DNA of 64,000 bases from Burkholderiales bacterium (GCA_016223165.1 JACRPO010000007.1:620001-684000); one strand, 5' to 3'. Positions 7,990 to 16,851 are shown, counted from the stretch's first letter. Made by a program: numbers and translations. Notes: generated by a model from the letters alone, not told the origin.

Positions 7990-9564
7990 TCACTTCAGCC
8001 CCGGGCCACGCGCCAGCGCATCGACGAGGGCGTCGAGGGCCGGGCGCGCCGCGCGCGCCCGCTCGTGGTTGATCATCATCGCCACCGCCCATGGGCGGCC
8101 CTCGGCGTCGCGGACGTACCCGGCGAGCGCCGCCACGTTGCGCAGCGTGCCCGTCTTCAGCCGCGCCCAGCCGGCGGCGGGACTGTCCTTCAGGCGCGCG
8201 CGCATCGTGCCGTCCTCGCCGGCCAGCGGCAGGCTCATCATGAAGTCGCTCGCATAGCGGCCGGCCCAGGCCGCTTGCAGCATCTGCGCCAGCGTCAGCG
8301 GCGCGATGCGCTCGCTGCGCGAGAGGCCCGAGCCGTTGTCGAGCACGAGGCCCGGCGTGGCGATGCCTCGCTCGGCGAACCATTGCCGCACCACGCGCTC
8401 GGCCAGCGCGGCGGTGGGCACGCCCGGCGCGGCCGGCATGTGCGGTACGCCGAGCGAGAGGTACAAGAGGCGCGTGCGCGGGTTGTCCGAAGTCTTGTTC
8501 ATGCCGCGCAGCACCTCGCCCCATGGGCGCGAGTGGCGCCGCGCGAGCACGCGTGGCGGCGGTGGCGCCGGCAAAGGCGAGGTCGATGCATCGGCCTGCG
8601 CCGCGAGCGGGGAACCGAGCGGGGAACCGAGCGGGGAACCGAGCGGGACATCGAGCGCCGCATCGGCGGCCGCCTCGCGCACGCGGCCGGCGAGCTCGCC
8701 ACCGAGCCCCGTCCACAGCGTGCGAAAGAGCGCCTCGGTGAGGCGCTGCCGGTCGACCACCTGCAGCGCAATCCGCCGCGTGCAGTCGCGCGGGAAGGCG
8801 CCGTGCAGCTCGACGGCGCCCGCGCTGCCGCCTTCAACGCCGCCTTCCACCTGCCGCGGCGGCTGCCAGTCGTCTTCCCAGCTGTCGCAGGGACGTTCGG
8901 CCAGCGCCATGCGCGAGCGCACCTCGATGCCGGCGAGCGGCGGCACCAGGCGCGCCGCCACCGCGCCCGAGGTGGAGTCGATCTCGATCGGCAGCAACGC
9001 GCCGGCGAGCCCGAGGGCGTCGGGAACCACGTTGTAGCCCCACTCCACGCCATCGTCGAACGGCGGCAGGCCGAGATCGGCGCGCGCCGGGCTGAACAGG
9101 CGCCGGTCGACGACGAGATCGCCGGCAATGCGGCGCACGCCGGCGGCGCGCAGGTCCACGAGCAGGGCCCAGAACTGCGCGATGCCGAGATCGGGGTCGG
9201 CGCCGCCTTCGAGCCAGAGGTCGCCGTGCAGCACCTCGCCGTGCAAGGGCGCTGTGCTCTTCAGCGTCGTGTGGCCGCGGTGGCCGGGCCCGAGGCGGTC
9301 GAGCGCGACGACGCTCGTGACGAGCTTCATCGTCGAGCCGGGCTGCATCGGCACCTCGGCACGGTGCCCCCAGGCCCGGCCGCCGTGGCCGAGCGGCAGC
9401 GCGACGGCAGCCAGCGCCTCGGCGGGCACGCCGGCGGCCGCGAGCGCGCCTTGCGTGGCCGGCGGCAGCGGGCCCGCGCCGAAGTCGCCGGGCGCCCACG
9501 ACGCGCAGCCCGCGAGGGCTAGGAGGGTGCAGGTGGCCAGGGCGGCGCGCGTGGCCAGCGTCAT
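7990..9564 (-). CDS. dacB: D-alanyl-D-alanine carboxypeptidase/endopeptidase, PBP4 class
   Basis: The 524-residue product belongs to peptidase family S13. The active-site tetrad GSTMK lies at 76-80 (Ser77, Lys80), the SxN motif SDN at 359-361 and KTG at 470-472. An N-terminal lipoprotein-like signal ends LALAGC with Cys20, so it is probably lipid-anchored in the periplasm. PBP4 enzymes trim or cleave D-Ala-mDAP crosslinks in peptidoglycan. The start is ATG 9564. An oddity is a triplicated PLGS linker coded by 12-bp direct repeats between the SxxK and SxN motifs. It is divergent from the muropeptide sugar kinase gene, consistent with a cell-wall turnover neighbourhood. Confidence 0.9.
   Translation of the reverse strand: MTLATRAALATCTLLALAGCASWAPGDFGAGPLPPATQGALAAAGVPAEALAAVALPLGHGGRAWGHRAEVPMQPGSTMKLVTSVVALDRLGPGHRGHTTLKSTAPLHGEVLHGDLWLEGGADPDLGIAQFWALLVDLRAAGVRRIAGDLVVDRRLFSPARADLGLPPFDDGVEWGYNVVPDALGLAGALLPIEIDSTSGAVAARLVPPLAGIEVRSRMALAERPCDSWEDDWQPPRQVEGGVEGGSAGAVELHGAFPRDCTRRIALQVVDRQRLTEALFRTLWTGLGGELAGRVREAAADAALDVPLGSPLGSPLGSPLAAQADASTSPLPAPPPPRVLARRHSRPWGEVLRGMNKTSDNPRTRLLYLSLGVPHMPAAPGVPTAALAERVVRQWFAERGIATPGLVLDNGSGLSRSERIAPLTLAQMLQAAWAGRYASDFMMSLPLAGEDGTMRARLKDSPAAGWARLKTGTLRNVAALAGYVRDAEGRPWAVAMMINHERARAARPALDALVDALARGPGLK
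8605..8648 (+). repeat. in-frame 12-bp minisatellite inside dacB
   Basis: Three identical tandem copies of gagcggggaacc (8605-8616, 8617-8628, 8629-8640) are followed by a partial fourth. On the coding strand they give repeated PLGS in the PBP4 insertion domain. Copy number could change without a frameshift. Confidence 0.85.
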
Positions 9565-9574
9565 GCGCGTGATT

Positions 9575-9675
9575 GTGAAGCGGGCGCGCGGGCCCGCGTG
9601 TGAAGCGAGCGCGCAGCCCCGCGTGTGAAGCGAGCGCGCAGGCCCCTCGTGTGAAGCGGGCGCGCAGGCCCGCGT
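9575..9675 (+). repeat. four-copy 25-26 bp tandem repeat between dacB and the sugar kinase
   Basis: Units begin with gtgaagcg at 9575, 9600, 9625 and 9651, giving periods of 25, 25 and 26 bp. Each continues with a GC-rich gcgcgcaggcccgc-type core with a few substitutions. The array fills most of the 197-bp divergent intergenic region. There are no unique spacers, so this is not CRISPR. It lies where the promoters for both genes should be, so copy number might affect expression. Confidence 0.85.
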
Positions 9676-9761
9676 AAAGAAGCGGCTTCGCCGGCCGGCG
9701 CGTGAGCCTGCGCGGATCGGCGTGTGGGCCGGCGGCGATCGGGCCACAATGCGCGCCCAAC

Positions 9762-10730
9762 ATGGTTGCCACCGTCTCCCACGACGCCCGCGGCGACTGC
9801 GCGCTGGGCCTGGACGCCGGCGGCACCAGCACACGCTTCGTGCTGCTCGCCGCGGGCGGGCAGGTGCTGGCCGAGGGCCAGGGGCCGGCGATGTCGGGCA
9901 CGCAACTGCTGGATTCCGGCGGCCGCATCGGCGTCGACATCACGCTCGGCGGCATCGCGCGCGCGCTGCCGCAGCTGCCGCGCGCCGTGGTGGCCGGCAT
10001 CACCGGCTACGACCATGTGCTCGCGCCCGAGATGCTGCCGCGCCTGACGCAGATCTTCGGCGTCGAGGCCGGCTCGGCCAAGGCGATGAGCGACATCGAG
10101 CTGCTCTGCCGCGCCGCCTTCGCGCCCGGCGACGGCATCGTCGTCTATGCCGGCACCGGCTCGATCGCCGCACTGCTCGATGCCATGGGTTTCCTGCACC
10201 GCGCCGGCGGCCGCGGCGGCACCATCGACGACGCCGGCAGCGGCCACTGGATCGCGCGCGAGGCGCTCAAGCGCGTCTGGCGCGCCGAAGACGAGGAGCC
10301 GGGCACCTGGCAGCGTTCGGCGCTGGCGCAGGCGCTGTTCGAGCAGCTCGGCGGCAACGAATGGCACCACACGCGCCAATGGGTCTACGGCGGCCCCGGT
10401 GTCTCGCGCGGCAAGCTCGGCGAACTGGCCGGCGTGGTGGCCGCGGTGGCGGCCAAGGACGCCGCCGCGATGGCGCTGCTCGAGCAGGCCGGGCGCGAGC
10501 TGGCGCGCCTGCCGCAGGCGCTGATGCGCCGCTACGGCCGCCACCCGATCGCCATGGCCGGGCGCGCCTTCACGCTGCACGCCGCCGTCGAGCGCGGCTT
10601 CACCGCGGCGCTGCCCGCCGGCACCGAGATCACGACGATGCGCGAAGAGCCGCACCTCGCGGCGGCGCGGCTGGCGCTGCGCCTGATGCCGCAGGCGGCC
10701 GACCGGGCCGTCGCCGGAGGCGTGGCTTGA
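9762..10730 (+). CDS. BadF/NAGK-type amino-sugar kinase
   Basis: The 322-residue protein is an ASKHA-fold kinase of the BadF/BadG/N-acetylglucosamine kinase group. The phosphate-1 loop is LGLDAGGTSTRF at about 14-25. A second nucleotide loop is VVYAGTGSIAAL, followed by the characteristic GGRGGTIDDAGSGHWI. Relatives phosphorylate GlcNAc or MurNAc at O6 (Clostridium MurK is in this family). It sits with an amidase, a GHL10 glycosidase and murQ on the same strand, so supplying MurNAc-6-phosphate or GlcNAc-6-phosphate for wall recycling is the best inference. ATG 9762 is preferred over an upstream in-frame start at 9702. Confidence 0.85.
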   Translation: MVATVSHDARGDCALGLDAGGTSTRFVLLAAGGQVLAEGQGPAMSGTQLLDSGGRIGVDITLGGIARALPQLPRAVVAGITGYDHVLAPEMLPRLTQIFGVEAGSAKAMSDIELLCRAAFAPGDGIVVYAGTGSIAALLDAMGFLHRAGGRGGTIDDAGSGHWIAREALKRVWRAEDEEPGTWQRSALAQALFEQLGGNEWHHTRQWVYGGPGVSRGKLGELAGVVAAVAAKDAAAMALLEQAGRELARLPQALMRRYGRHPIAMAGRAFTLHAAVERGFTAALPAGTEITTMREEPHLAAARLALRLMPQAADRAVAGGVA

Positions 10731-10813
10731 TGGGGGAGGACGGAGCGCGTCAGGGGCTCCGGGCGCGTCGATGCAGCGGCCGCAGCGGCTTCGGGCCGGA
10801 CACGTGCGCGTGC

Positions 10814-11788
10814 ATGGATCGCGATGCCGGCACGCGCCGGCGCCAGGTCCTCGGGCATCTCCTCGGCCAGGGCCTGGCGCTCGGCAGCGCCTGGGCCGCG
10901 GCGGCGCTGGGTGGCTGCACGACCACCACCACGCCCGGCGGCGTGCCGATCGACACGCGCCACACGAGCCGCGGCCAGGACAGCCGGGTGCTCTTTCTCG
11001 TCATCCACTACACGGTGGCCGACCTGCCGATGGCGATCAAGATCCTCACCGAGAACGAGGTCTCGGCGCACTATGTGCTCACCGACGAGCCGGCGCCGCG
11101 CATCTTCCGCCTCGTGCCCGAGGAGCGGCGCGCCTGGCACTCCGGGCCGAGCGCGTGGAAGGGGCACCGGCTGCTCAATGCGAGCTCGATCGGCATCGAG
11201 ATCGTGCACCGGGGTTTCCGCATCGGGCCCGACGGCGAACGCATCTACCTGCCGTTTCCGCAGGCGCAGATCGACGCGCTGATCCCGCTCGTCAAGGACA
11301 TCGTGGCGCGGCACGAGATCCGGCCCGAGCGCATCCTCGGTCATGGCGAGGTGAGCCCGCAGTTCAAGCAGGACCCGGGGCCGACGTTCCCGTGGCGACT
11401 GTTCTCCGAGCTCGGCATCACGCCGCCCTGGCCCGATGCGATACGCGTGACGGCGCAGCAGGCGCTCTTCGAGGCGCAACCCGGCGGCCTGCCCGATGTG
11501 CCGTGGTTCCAGGAGATGCTGGCGCAGCACGGCTATGCGATCGAGAAGACCGGCCAGCTCGACACGCAGATGCGCAACGTGCTCATGAACTTCCAGATGC
11601 GCTACCGGCCGGCGCGCTACGACGGCCTGCCCGACGCCGAGAGCGCGGCGCTGCTGTGGGTGCTGAACAACCCGATGCCCGGGTTGCCGGCGCTGCCCCT
11701 GCCCGCACCGCCTGCACTGCCCGCGCCGCCCGCACCGCCCGCACGCCCCGCATCGCCGCCGCCGGCGGTCCCGGTGCTGCCCGCGTGA
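10814..11788 (+). CDS. N-acetylmuramoyl-L-alanine amidase, AmiD-like lipoprotein
   Basis: The protein (324 residues) is an amidase_2 family zinc enzyme. Candidate ligands and catalytic residues are His65 in VIHYT, Glu129 in IEIVH, His177 and Asp187 in HGEVSPQFKQD. It has a TRRRQVLG n-region, possibly Tat, and a lipobox LGGC with Cys35. A peptidoglycan-binding helical domain follows the catalytic domain (YAIEKTGQLDTQMRNVLMNF), then a Pro/Ala tail rich in PAPP repeats. E. coli AmiD is an outer-membrane lipoprotein that removes peptides from MurNAc and anhydro-MurNAc. ATG 10814 was chosen; an ATG at 10730 overlapping the kinase stop would add 28 residues. It is probably cotranscribed with the kinase. 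Confidence 0.88.
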   Translation: MDRDAGTRRRQVLGHLLGQGLALGSAWAAAALGGCTTTTTPGGVPIDTRHTSRGQDSRVLFLVIHYTVADLPMAIKILTENEVSAHYVLTDEPAPRIFRLVPEERRAWHSGPSAWKGHRLLNASSIGIEIVHRGFRIGPDGERIYLPFPQAQIDALIPLVKDIVARHEIRPERILGHGEVSPQFKQDPGPTFPWRLFSELGITPPWPDAIRVTAQQALFEAQPGGLPDVPWFQEMLAQHGYAIEKTGQLDTQMRNVLMNFQMRYRPARYDGLPDAESAALLWVLNNPMPGLPALPLPAPPALPAPPAPPARPASPPPAVPVLPA

Positions 11789-11852
11789 GCGCCACTGCAA
11801 GCCCCGCATCGCAGGCCTCGCCAGCAGCGCACGCCACCAGGGTGATCCAGGC

Positions 11853-12293
11853 ATGGTGACCACCGCCGGCTACTCGGGCACGCCGCTTTCGAAGAAGCTC
11901 GGGCTGAAGGAGGGCCTCGCGGTGGCGCTCGTCGATGCGCCGCCGCAGCTGCGCGAGTGGCTGGCGCCGCTGCCGCCGGGCGTCACCTTCGCCGCGCGGC
12001 CGGCGGCCGGTGTGCAGCTCGTGCACGCCTTCTTCACCGGGCGCGCGGCGCTGGCCCGCTCGCTCGCGGCCTGGCGGAACACGCTCGACGACGACGCCGT
12101 GTTGTGGATCTCCTGGCCGAAGAAGACGGCCAAGGTGCCCACCGACATCACCGAGGACGTGATCCGCGAGGTGGCGCTGCCGCTCGGGTTCGTCGACGTC
12201 AAGGTGTGCGCGGTGAGCGAGGTGTGGTCGGGGCTCAAGCTCGTGGTGCGCAAGGCCCTGCGCGGCGCCGCGACAGGGAAGGCGCGCCGTTGA
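11853..12293 (+). CDS. DUF3052 family protein
   Basis: The 146-residue protein opens with AGYSGTPLSKKLGLKEG, the hallmark of DUF3052, and contains LDDDAVLWISWPKKTAKVPTDIT and DVKVCAVSEVWSGLKLVVRK. The family is widespread in bacteria and has no established function; it looks like a small cytoplasmic single-domain protein. ATG 11853 follows the amidase stop by 64 bp. It lies within a run of cell-wall genes, which may be coincidental. Its stop is followed immediately by possible starts of the GHL10 gene. Confidence 0.85.
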   Translation: MVTTAGYSGTPLSKKLGLKEGLAVALVDAPPQLREWLAPLPPGVTFAARPAAGVQLVHAFFTGRAALARSLAAWRNTLDDDAVLWISWPKKTAKVPTDITEDVIREVALPLGFVDVKVCAVSEVWSGLKLVVRKALRGAATGKARR

Positions 12294-12316
12294 GGTTGCC
12301 GCGCGCGTGGGGGCGG

Positions 12317-14029
12317 GTGTGCGTGCGGGGGCGGTCGCGGCCGCCCGGTGCGCCGGTGCGGCTCGCGTGCGCTTTCGCGTCCGCTCATGCGTCTGCTCAC
12401 GCGTCCGCGCTCCTGTTCGCACTCATGTTCGGATTCGCGCTCGCCTTGGCGGCCTGGCCCGGCGTCAGCCGAGCCCAGCGCGGCGCACCGGCCGAGACGC
12501 TGCTCGCACCCGCCGAGCTGCCGCCGCCCGAGCCACGCCAGTTCCGCGCCGCCTGGGTGGCGACGGTGGCGAACATCGACTGGCCGAGCCGCCCCGGCCT
12601 GACCGCCTGGCAGCAGCAGGTGGAGGCTCGCGCCATCCTCGACCGCGCTCGCTCGCTCGGCCTCAATGCGCTCGTGCTGCAGGTGCGCCCGGCCGGCGAC
12701 GCGCTCTATCCCTCGCGCCTGGAGCCGTGGAGCGAATACCTCAGCGGCCGCCAGGGCATCCCGCCGCGCCCCTGGTGGGACCCGCTCGCCTTCTGGGTGC
12801 GCGAGGCGCACCGGCGCGGCCTGCAGCTGCATGCCTGGTTCAACCCCTTCCGTGCCCGCCATCCCTCGGCGAAGACGCCGCTCGTGAAGCCGCACCTGGC
12901 GCTGCGCGCGCCCGCTTCGGTGAAGGCCTATGGCGACCTGCTCTGGATGGACCCGGGCGACGCCGTCGCGCGCACGCACACGCTGGCCGTGATCGAGGAC
13001 GTGCTGCGCCGCTACGACGTCGACGGCGTGCACATCGACGACTACTTCTATCCCTACCCCGTCGTGCAGGACGGCAGCGACCTCGCCTTCCCGGACAGCG
13101 AGGCCTACCTTCGCTACCTCGGCGAGGGCGGCATGCTGCCGCTGCCGGACTGGCGGCGCGCCCATGTCGACGCGCTCGTGCAGGCGCTGCACGAGCGCGT
13201 GCGCCGCACGAAGCCGGGGGTGCTGCTGGGAATCAGCCCCTTCGGCCTCGGGCGGCCCGAGCGGCGCTCGCCGGGCATCACCGGCTTCAGCCAGTACGAC
13301 AAGCTCTTCGCCGACGTCGAACGCTGGCTCGAGGAGGGCTGGCTCGACTACCTGGCGCCGCAGCTGTACTGGCCCATCGCCAGCGAGGGGCAGCCGTTCG
13401 CACCCTTGCTGCAGTACTGGGCGCGGACGAACGTGCGGCAGCGGCACCTGTGGCCGGGACTCTTCACGAGCTCGGTGCGGTCGCCGGCGATGCCGGTGCC
13501 GCCCGCCCCGCCGCCCACCCCCTTCGCGGCGATGTCGCCGCCGGGCGATGCGGCCGCCGCCGGCGCCACCCGCATCGCGCCAACCTGGCCGGCACGCGAA
13601 GTCCTCGAGCAGCTGGCGATCCTCGACAGGCAGGCGCAGGCCCTCGGCTCGGGCACCGCCGGTGGCCTCGGCGGGCACATCCACTTCAGCATGAGCGCGC
13701 TGATGCAGGACCGAGACGGCCTCGCGGCGCAACTGCAGCGCGGCCCCTACGCCGTGCCGGCGCTCGTGCCTGCGACACGCTGGCTCGACGACCGGCCGCC
13801 GCCGCCGCCCCTGTTGACGCGGCGCGGCGAATGGCTTCTCGTCGAGCCCGGCCGTGGCGAGGCACCGGCGCTGTATGCCGTGTGGCGGCGCATCGACGGG
13901 CGCTGGCGCTTCGGCGTGGTCACCGTCGGCGAGCGGCGCCTGGCGCGAGAGCGGGCCGATGCGATCGTCGTCGCCGCCGTCGACCGGCACGGCAACGCCA
14001 GCGCGCGCCAGGCGGTACGCTGGCCGTGA
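12317..14029 (+). CDS. GHL10-family glycoside hydrolase (DigH/YddW-like)
   Basis: The secreted 570-residue protein carries the GHL10 (former DUF187) TIM-barrel. Features are FRAAWVATVANIDWPS, then NALVLQVRPAGDALYPS, LHAWFNPFRA, and the acidic centre VDGVHIDDYFYPYP with a later GFSQYDKLFADV and DYLAPQLYWPI. E. coli DigH of this family cleaves peptide-free (denuded) glycan strands at the septum. A C-terminal Ig-like region follows. A Pro/Ala-rich insertion of about 40 residues interrupts the barrel near 13495-13590. The start is uncertain: GTG 12317 gives a basic n-region before a hydrophobic signal, while TTG 12290 and ATG 12425 are alternatives. Its place before murQ supports a role in glycan breakdown. 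Confidence 0.85.
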   Translation: MCVRGRSRPPGAPVRLACAFASAHASAHASALLFALMFGFALALAAWPGVSRAQRGAPAETLLAPAELPPPEPRQFRAAWVATVANIDWPSRPGLTAWQQQVEARAILDRARSLGLNALVLQVRPAGDALYPSRLEPWSEYLSGRQGIPPRPWWDPLAFWVREAHRRGLQLHAWFNPFRARHPSAKTPLVKPHLALRAPASVKAYGDLLWMDPGDAVARTHTLAVIEDVLRRYDVDGVHIDDYFYPYPVVQDGSDLAFPDSEAYLRYLGEGGMLPLPDWRRAHVDALVQALHERVRRTKPGVLLGISPFGLGRPERRSPGITGFSQYDKLFADVERWLEEGWLDYLAPQLYWPIASEGQPFAPLLQYWARTNVRQRHLWPGLFTSSVRSPAMPVPPAPPPTPFAAMSPPGDAAAAGATRIAPTWPAREVLEQLAILDRQAQALGSGTAGGLGGHIHFSMSALMQDRDGLAAQLQRGPYAVPALVPATRWLDDRPPPPPLLTRRGEWLLVEPGRGEAPALYAVWRRIDGRWRFGVVTVGERRLARERADAIVVAAVDRHGNASARQAVRWP

Positions 14030-14040
14030 AGGGAAGCGAG

Positions 14041-15018
14041 ATGGGAAGCGAGACCACGATGCCGAACCCACTGCCGAATCCCCTCCCAGGCGGCACGCCC
14101 GGCACGCCCGGCACGCCCGCCCAAGCGCCGCTGACGGAGGCGCCGAGCGATGAACACCCGGCGCTCGACACCTACGACAGCGCGGCTCTGGTGGCCGCCT
14201 TCAGCGCCGACCAGGCGCGTGCCGCGCAGGCGGTGCTGGCGGCGGCGCCGCAGATTGCCGCCGCCGTCGATGCGGCGCTGCCGCGCCTGCAGGCCGGCGG
14301 CCGGCTCGTCTACGTGGGCGCCGGCACGAGCGGGCGCCTGGGCGTGCTCGACGCCGTCGAGTTGTGGCCGACCTTCTCGTGGCCGCGCGAGCGGGCACCG
14401 GCCCTGCTCGCCGGCGGCGAGGGCGCGATGTTCCTCGCCGTCGAAGGAGCCGAGGACGATGCGGCGACGGGCGCCGCCGAGGTGCGTGCGCTCGGCGTCG
14501 GGGCCGACGATGTCGTGATCGCCATCGCCGCCTCCGGCAGCACGCCCTACGCCCTGGGCGCGGCCGAGGCGGCGCGCGCGCTCGGCGCGCTGACGGTGGC
14601 GATCACCAACAACCCGGGCGCAGCGCTCGCCGCTGCCTGTGAGCAGGCCATCGTGCTCGACACCGGCGCCGAGGTGATCTCGGGCAGCACGCGCCTGAAG
14701 GCCGGCACGGCGCAGAAGATCGCGCTCAACACCTTGTCGAGCAGCCTGATGGTGCGGCTGCACAAGGTCTACGGCAACCTGATGGTCGACCTGCGCGCGA
14801 CCAACGCCAAGCTGCAGCGCCGCGCCCTGGCGCTGACGCGGCGCGTGAGCGGCGCCGACGAGGCCCAGGCCAGGGCGGCGCTGGCCGCCTGCGGCGGGCG
14901 CGTCAAGGTGGCGATCGTGATGCTGCGCGTCGGCCTCGACGCCGCCGCGGCCGAACGACGGCTGCAAGATGCTGCCGACAGCCTGCGCGAGGCCCTGCAC
15001 CCGCAAGCCGGCCGCTGA
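14041..15018 (+). CDS. murQ: N-acetylmuramic acid 6-phosphate etherase
   Basis: The 325-residue SIS-domain enzyme removes D-lactate from MurNAc-6-phosphate to give GlcNAc-6-phosphate in the cytoplasm. The signature YVGAGTSGRLGVLDAVE is at 91-107 with catalytic Glu107. The second acidic site lies in FLAVEGAEDD (131-140), and ISGSTRLKAGTAQKIALN is the conserved phosphate loop. ATG 14041 is 11 bp after the GHL10 stop; ATG 14059 is also possible. The N terminus is extended by a GTP tripeptide repeat coded by 9-bp units (ggcacgccc, three copies at 14092-14118), unlike normal MurQ. No MurP PTS transporter is present, so substrate should come through the neighbouring kinase. Confidence 0.93.
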   Translation: MGSETTMPNPLPNPLPGGTPGTPGTPAQAPLTEAPSDEHPALDTYDSAALVAAFSADQARAAQAVLAAAPQIAAAVDAALPRLQAGGRLVYVGAGTSGRLGVLDAVELWPTFSWPRERAPALLAGGEGAMFLAVEGAEDDAATGAAEVRALGVGADDVVIAIAASGSTPYALGAAEAARALGALTVAITNNPGAALAAACEQAIVLDTGAEVISGSTRLKAGTAQKIALNTLSSSLMVRLHKVYGNLMVDLRATNAKLQRRALALTRRVSGADEAQARAALAACGGRVKVAIVMLRVGLDAAAAERRLQDAADSLREALHPQAGR

Positions 15019-15029
15019 GAATCGACCTC

Positions 15030-15674
15030 TCACTCGACGAGCGGGAACTCCCGCCGCACGCGTTCGCGCGGGCCGTGGTCGAAGTGCCACCACTCAGTGG
15101 CGATGCCGGCGAAGCCGCCCGCGCTCATCGCCTGGCGCAGCAGCTCGCGCAGCGCCACCTGCCCGGCGCTGAGGCGGCCGCTGGCCAGGTGCTCGGCATG
15201 CAGCGCCGGGTGTGATGCTTCGCTCATCTCGTCGAAGCCGCTGCCCATCTCGGCGGCGCCGGCCTCGCGGCCGTGCGCGTCGAGCAGCGTCACGTCCACG
15301 GCCATGCCGTAGCTGTGCATCGAGCCGGCCGCGGGGTCGGCGAAGTAGGCCGCGTCGGGCGTGCCGGCCACCTCGGCCCAGATGGCTTCCTGCACACGAT
15401 GCGGGCGCAGCGCGTCGAGCACGAGAAGCCGCCAGCCCGGGCGCCGCGCGGCCAGCCAGCGCGCCGCTTCGGCCAGGCCGGCAGCGGCCTCGATGCGCAG
15501 CCAGGCGCAGTCGAGGTCGCGATACAGGCAGCGGCCGGCGAAGTTGTTCGTGCCGGCATAGCGCAGGTCGACGGCGATGCCGGCACGATCGTCCGGCCCA
15601 CCCGGCCCGACGAGTCGGCGGAAGGCCGGGTGGCGGGCGATCTCCTCGACCCGGATGCGGCTGCGCGACGGCAT
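15030..15674 (-). CDS. ddpX: D-alanyl-D-alanine dipeptidase (VanX/DdpX type)
   Basis: The 214-residue peptidase of family M15D shows SMHSYGMAVDVTL at 118-130 (zinc ligands His120 and Asp127) and EWWHFDH (catalytic Glu194, ligand His197). Arg90 in DALRPHR corresponds to the conserved substrate-binding arginine. It hydrolyses D-Ala-D-Ala released from wall turnover. No vanA/vanH genes are present, so this is recycling rather than glycopeptide resistance. ATG 15674 is the only suitable start. It is convergent with murQ, leaving an 11-bp gap between stops. Confidence 0.9.
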   Translation of the reverse strand: MPSRSRIRVEEIARHPAFRRLVGPGGPDDRAGIAVDLRYAGTNNFAGRCLYRDLDCAWLRIEAAAGLAEAARWLAARRPGWRLLVLDALRPHRVQEAIWAEVAGTPDAAYFADPAAGSMHSYGMAVDVTLLDAHGREAGAAEMGSGFDEMSEASHPALHAEHLASGRLSAGQVALRELLRQAMSAGGFAGIATEWWHFDHGPRERVRREFPLVE

Positions 15675-15861
15675 CGAATCATCATAGCCAGCCGGCCGCC
15701 GGCGGCGCCGTCCGCCCGGCGATGGATGCGCCGCCGGCCGGCACCGGGCATCGTGCGCGGGCCGGTGCATGCACACGTCGGGACGACGCCCGCCCCCCGG
15801 CGCGGCCAGCGCACCCGGCGGGCGCCCGGTGCCCCCAGCGCGCCCCAGCGCACCGAGCGAA

Positions 15862-15953
15862 GGTGAATACGTCACAGACCGGGGCGCACCGATTCACCGC
15901 CCGCGAAAGCGCGTCCTCCCTACCCTCTGTCTCCGTGGCGATACCCGCCACGG
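15862..15953 (+). promoter_or_regulatory. inverted repeat and 5' hairpin upstream of LuxR-type gene
   Basis: A perfect 7-bp inverted repeat (ggtgaat at 15862-15868, attcacc at 15892-15898) lies about 80 bp before the regulator start. An 8-bp perfect stem ccgtggcg/cgccacgg at 15933-15940 and 15946-15953 with a 5-nt loop lies 20 nt before the ATG. They may be an operator and an mRNA hairpin. Function is inferred only from position. Confidence 0.4.
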
Positions 15954-15973
15954 CAAGAAGAACGGGGAAGACC

Positions 15974-16747
15974 ATGCACGAATCGTTTGCCGCCCCACTG
16001 CGCCACGCCGCCGTGCCGCCAGTTGCGCTGCCGCTGCCTTCGACCCGCCTGCACGTCGCCACCACCGTCGCGCGCGGCTCGGCCGGCGCGGCCACCCTGT
16101 CGGGCGGGGAGCGTGACGCGCTCGCGCCGCTCGCCCGCTGCATGGCGCACATGCTCGACGAGATCGACTACGGCATGCTGCTCGTCGACGCCGACGCGCA
16201 GGTGCTCTACCTCAACCACGCCGCCCGGCGCGAGCTCGACCGCGACCACCCGCTGCAGCTCGCCGGCAACGTGCTCGTCGCGCCCGCCACCGGCGACGCC
16301 ACCGCGCTGCAGGAGGCGCTGGCCGAGGCGCAGCGCGGCAAGCGCCGCCTGATGACGCTGGGCAGCGGCGAGCAGTTCGTCGGCATCTCGGTGGTGCCGC
16401 TGGACGAGAGCGACGCGCGCGCCGGCGCCACGCTGCTCGTGCTGGGCAAGCGCAACGTCTGCGAGCAGCTGTCGGTGCAGGGCTACGCGCGCGCCGTCGC
16501 GCTGACGCCGGCCGAGACGCGCGTGCTCGAGATGCTCTGCAGCGGAGTGCAGCCGACCGTCATCGCCGAGCGCCAGGGCGTGGCCGTGTCCACCGTGCGC
16601 ACGCAGATCGGCAGCATCCGCGCCAAGACCGGCGCCAACAGCATCCGCGAACTCGTGCGCCAGGTGGCGGTGCTGCCGCCGCTGGTGGGCGCCCTGCGCA
16701 GTTCGGCGGCCGCTTTCGGTGCCGTGCGCATGTCGCTCGCTTCCTAG
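15974..16747 (+). CDS. LuxR-family transcriptional regulator with PAS-like sensor
   Basis: The 257-residue protein has an N-terminal PAS-like domain (about 55-150; DYGMLLVDADAQVLYLNHAARREL) and a C-terminal LuxR/GerE helix-turn-helix. The latter runs through LTPAETRVLEMLCSGVQPTVIAERQGVAVSTVRTQIGSI, cut here into PAETRVLEMLCSG and VAVSTVRTQIGSIRAKTG. There is no receiver aspartate, so it is not a two-component response regulator. It probably senses a small molecule or redox state. ATG 15974 follows a purine-rich ggggaag. It is divergent from ddpX. Targets are unknown. Confidence 0.85.
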   Translation: MHESFAAPLRHAAVPPVALPLPSTRLHVATTVARGSAGAATLSGGERDALAPLARCMAHMLDEIDYGMLLVDADAQVLYLNHAARRELDRDHPLQLAGNVLVAPATGDATALQEALAEAQRGKRRLMTLGSGEQFVGISVVPLDESDARAGATLLVLGKRNVCEQLSVQGYARAVALTPAETRVLEMLCSGVQPTVIAERQGVAVSTVRTQIGSIRAKTGANSIRELVRQVAVLPPLVGALRSSAAAFGAVRMSLAS

Positions 16748-16851
16748 CAGGACGTAGGCGGTCCGGCACGCCGGGCCCGAAGACTTTCGGAGGAAAAGCA
16801 GGCGGCGCGCGCCCAACGGCGTCCAGCAGCCCGCCAGCTAAGATCGGTCCG

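Noticed and set aside
9575..9675. CRISPR array
   Set aside because: Repeats are directly adjacent with no spacers and no cas genes are in the window.
15030..15674. Vancomycin-resistance vanX
   Set aside because: No vanH, vanA or vanRS genes are present and the host is Gram-negative; a recycling dipeptidase is the simpler reading.
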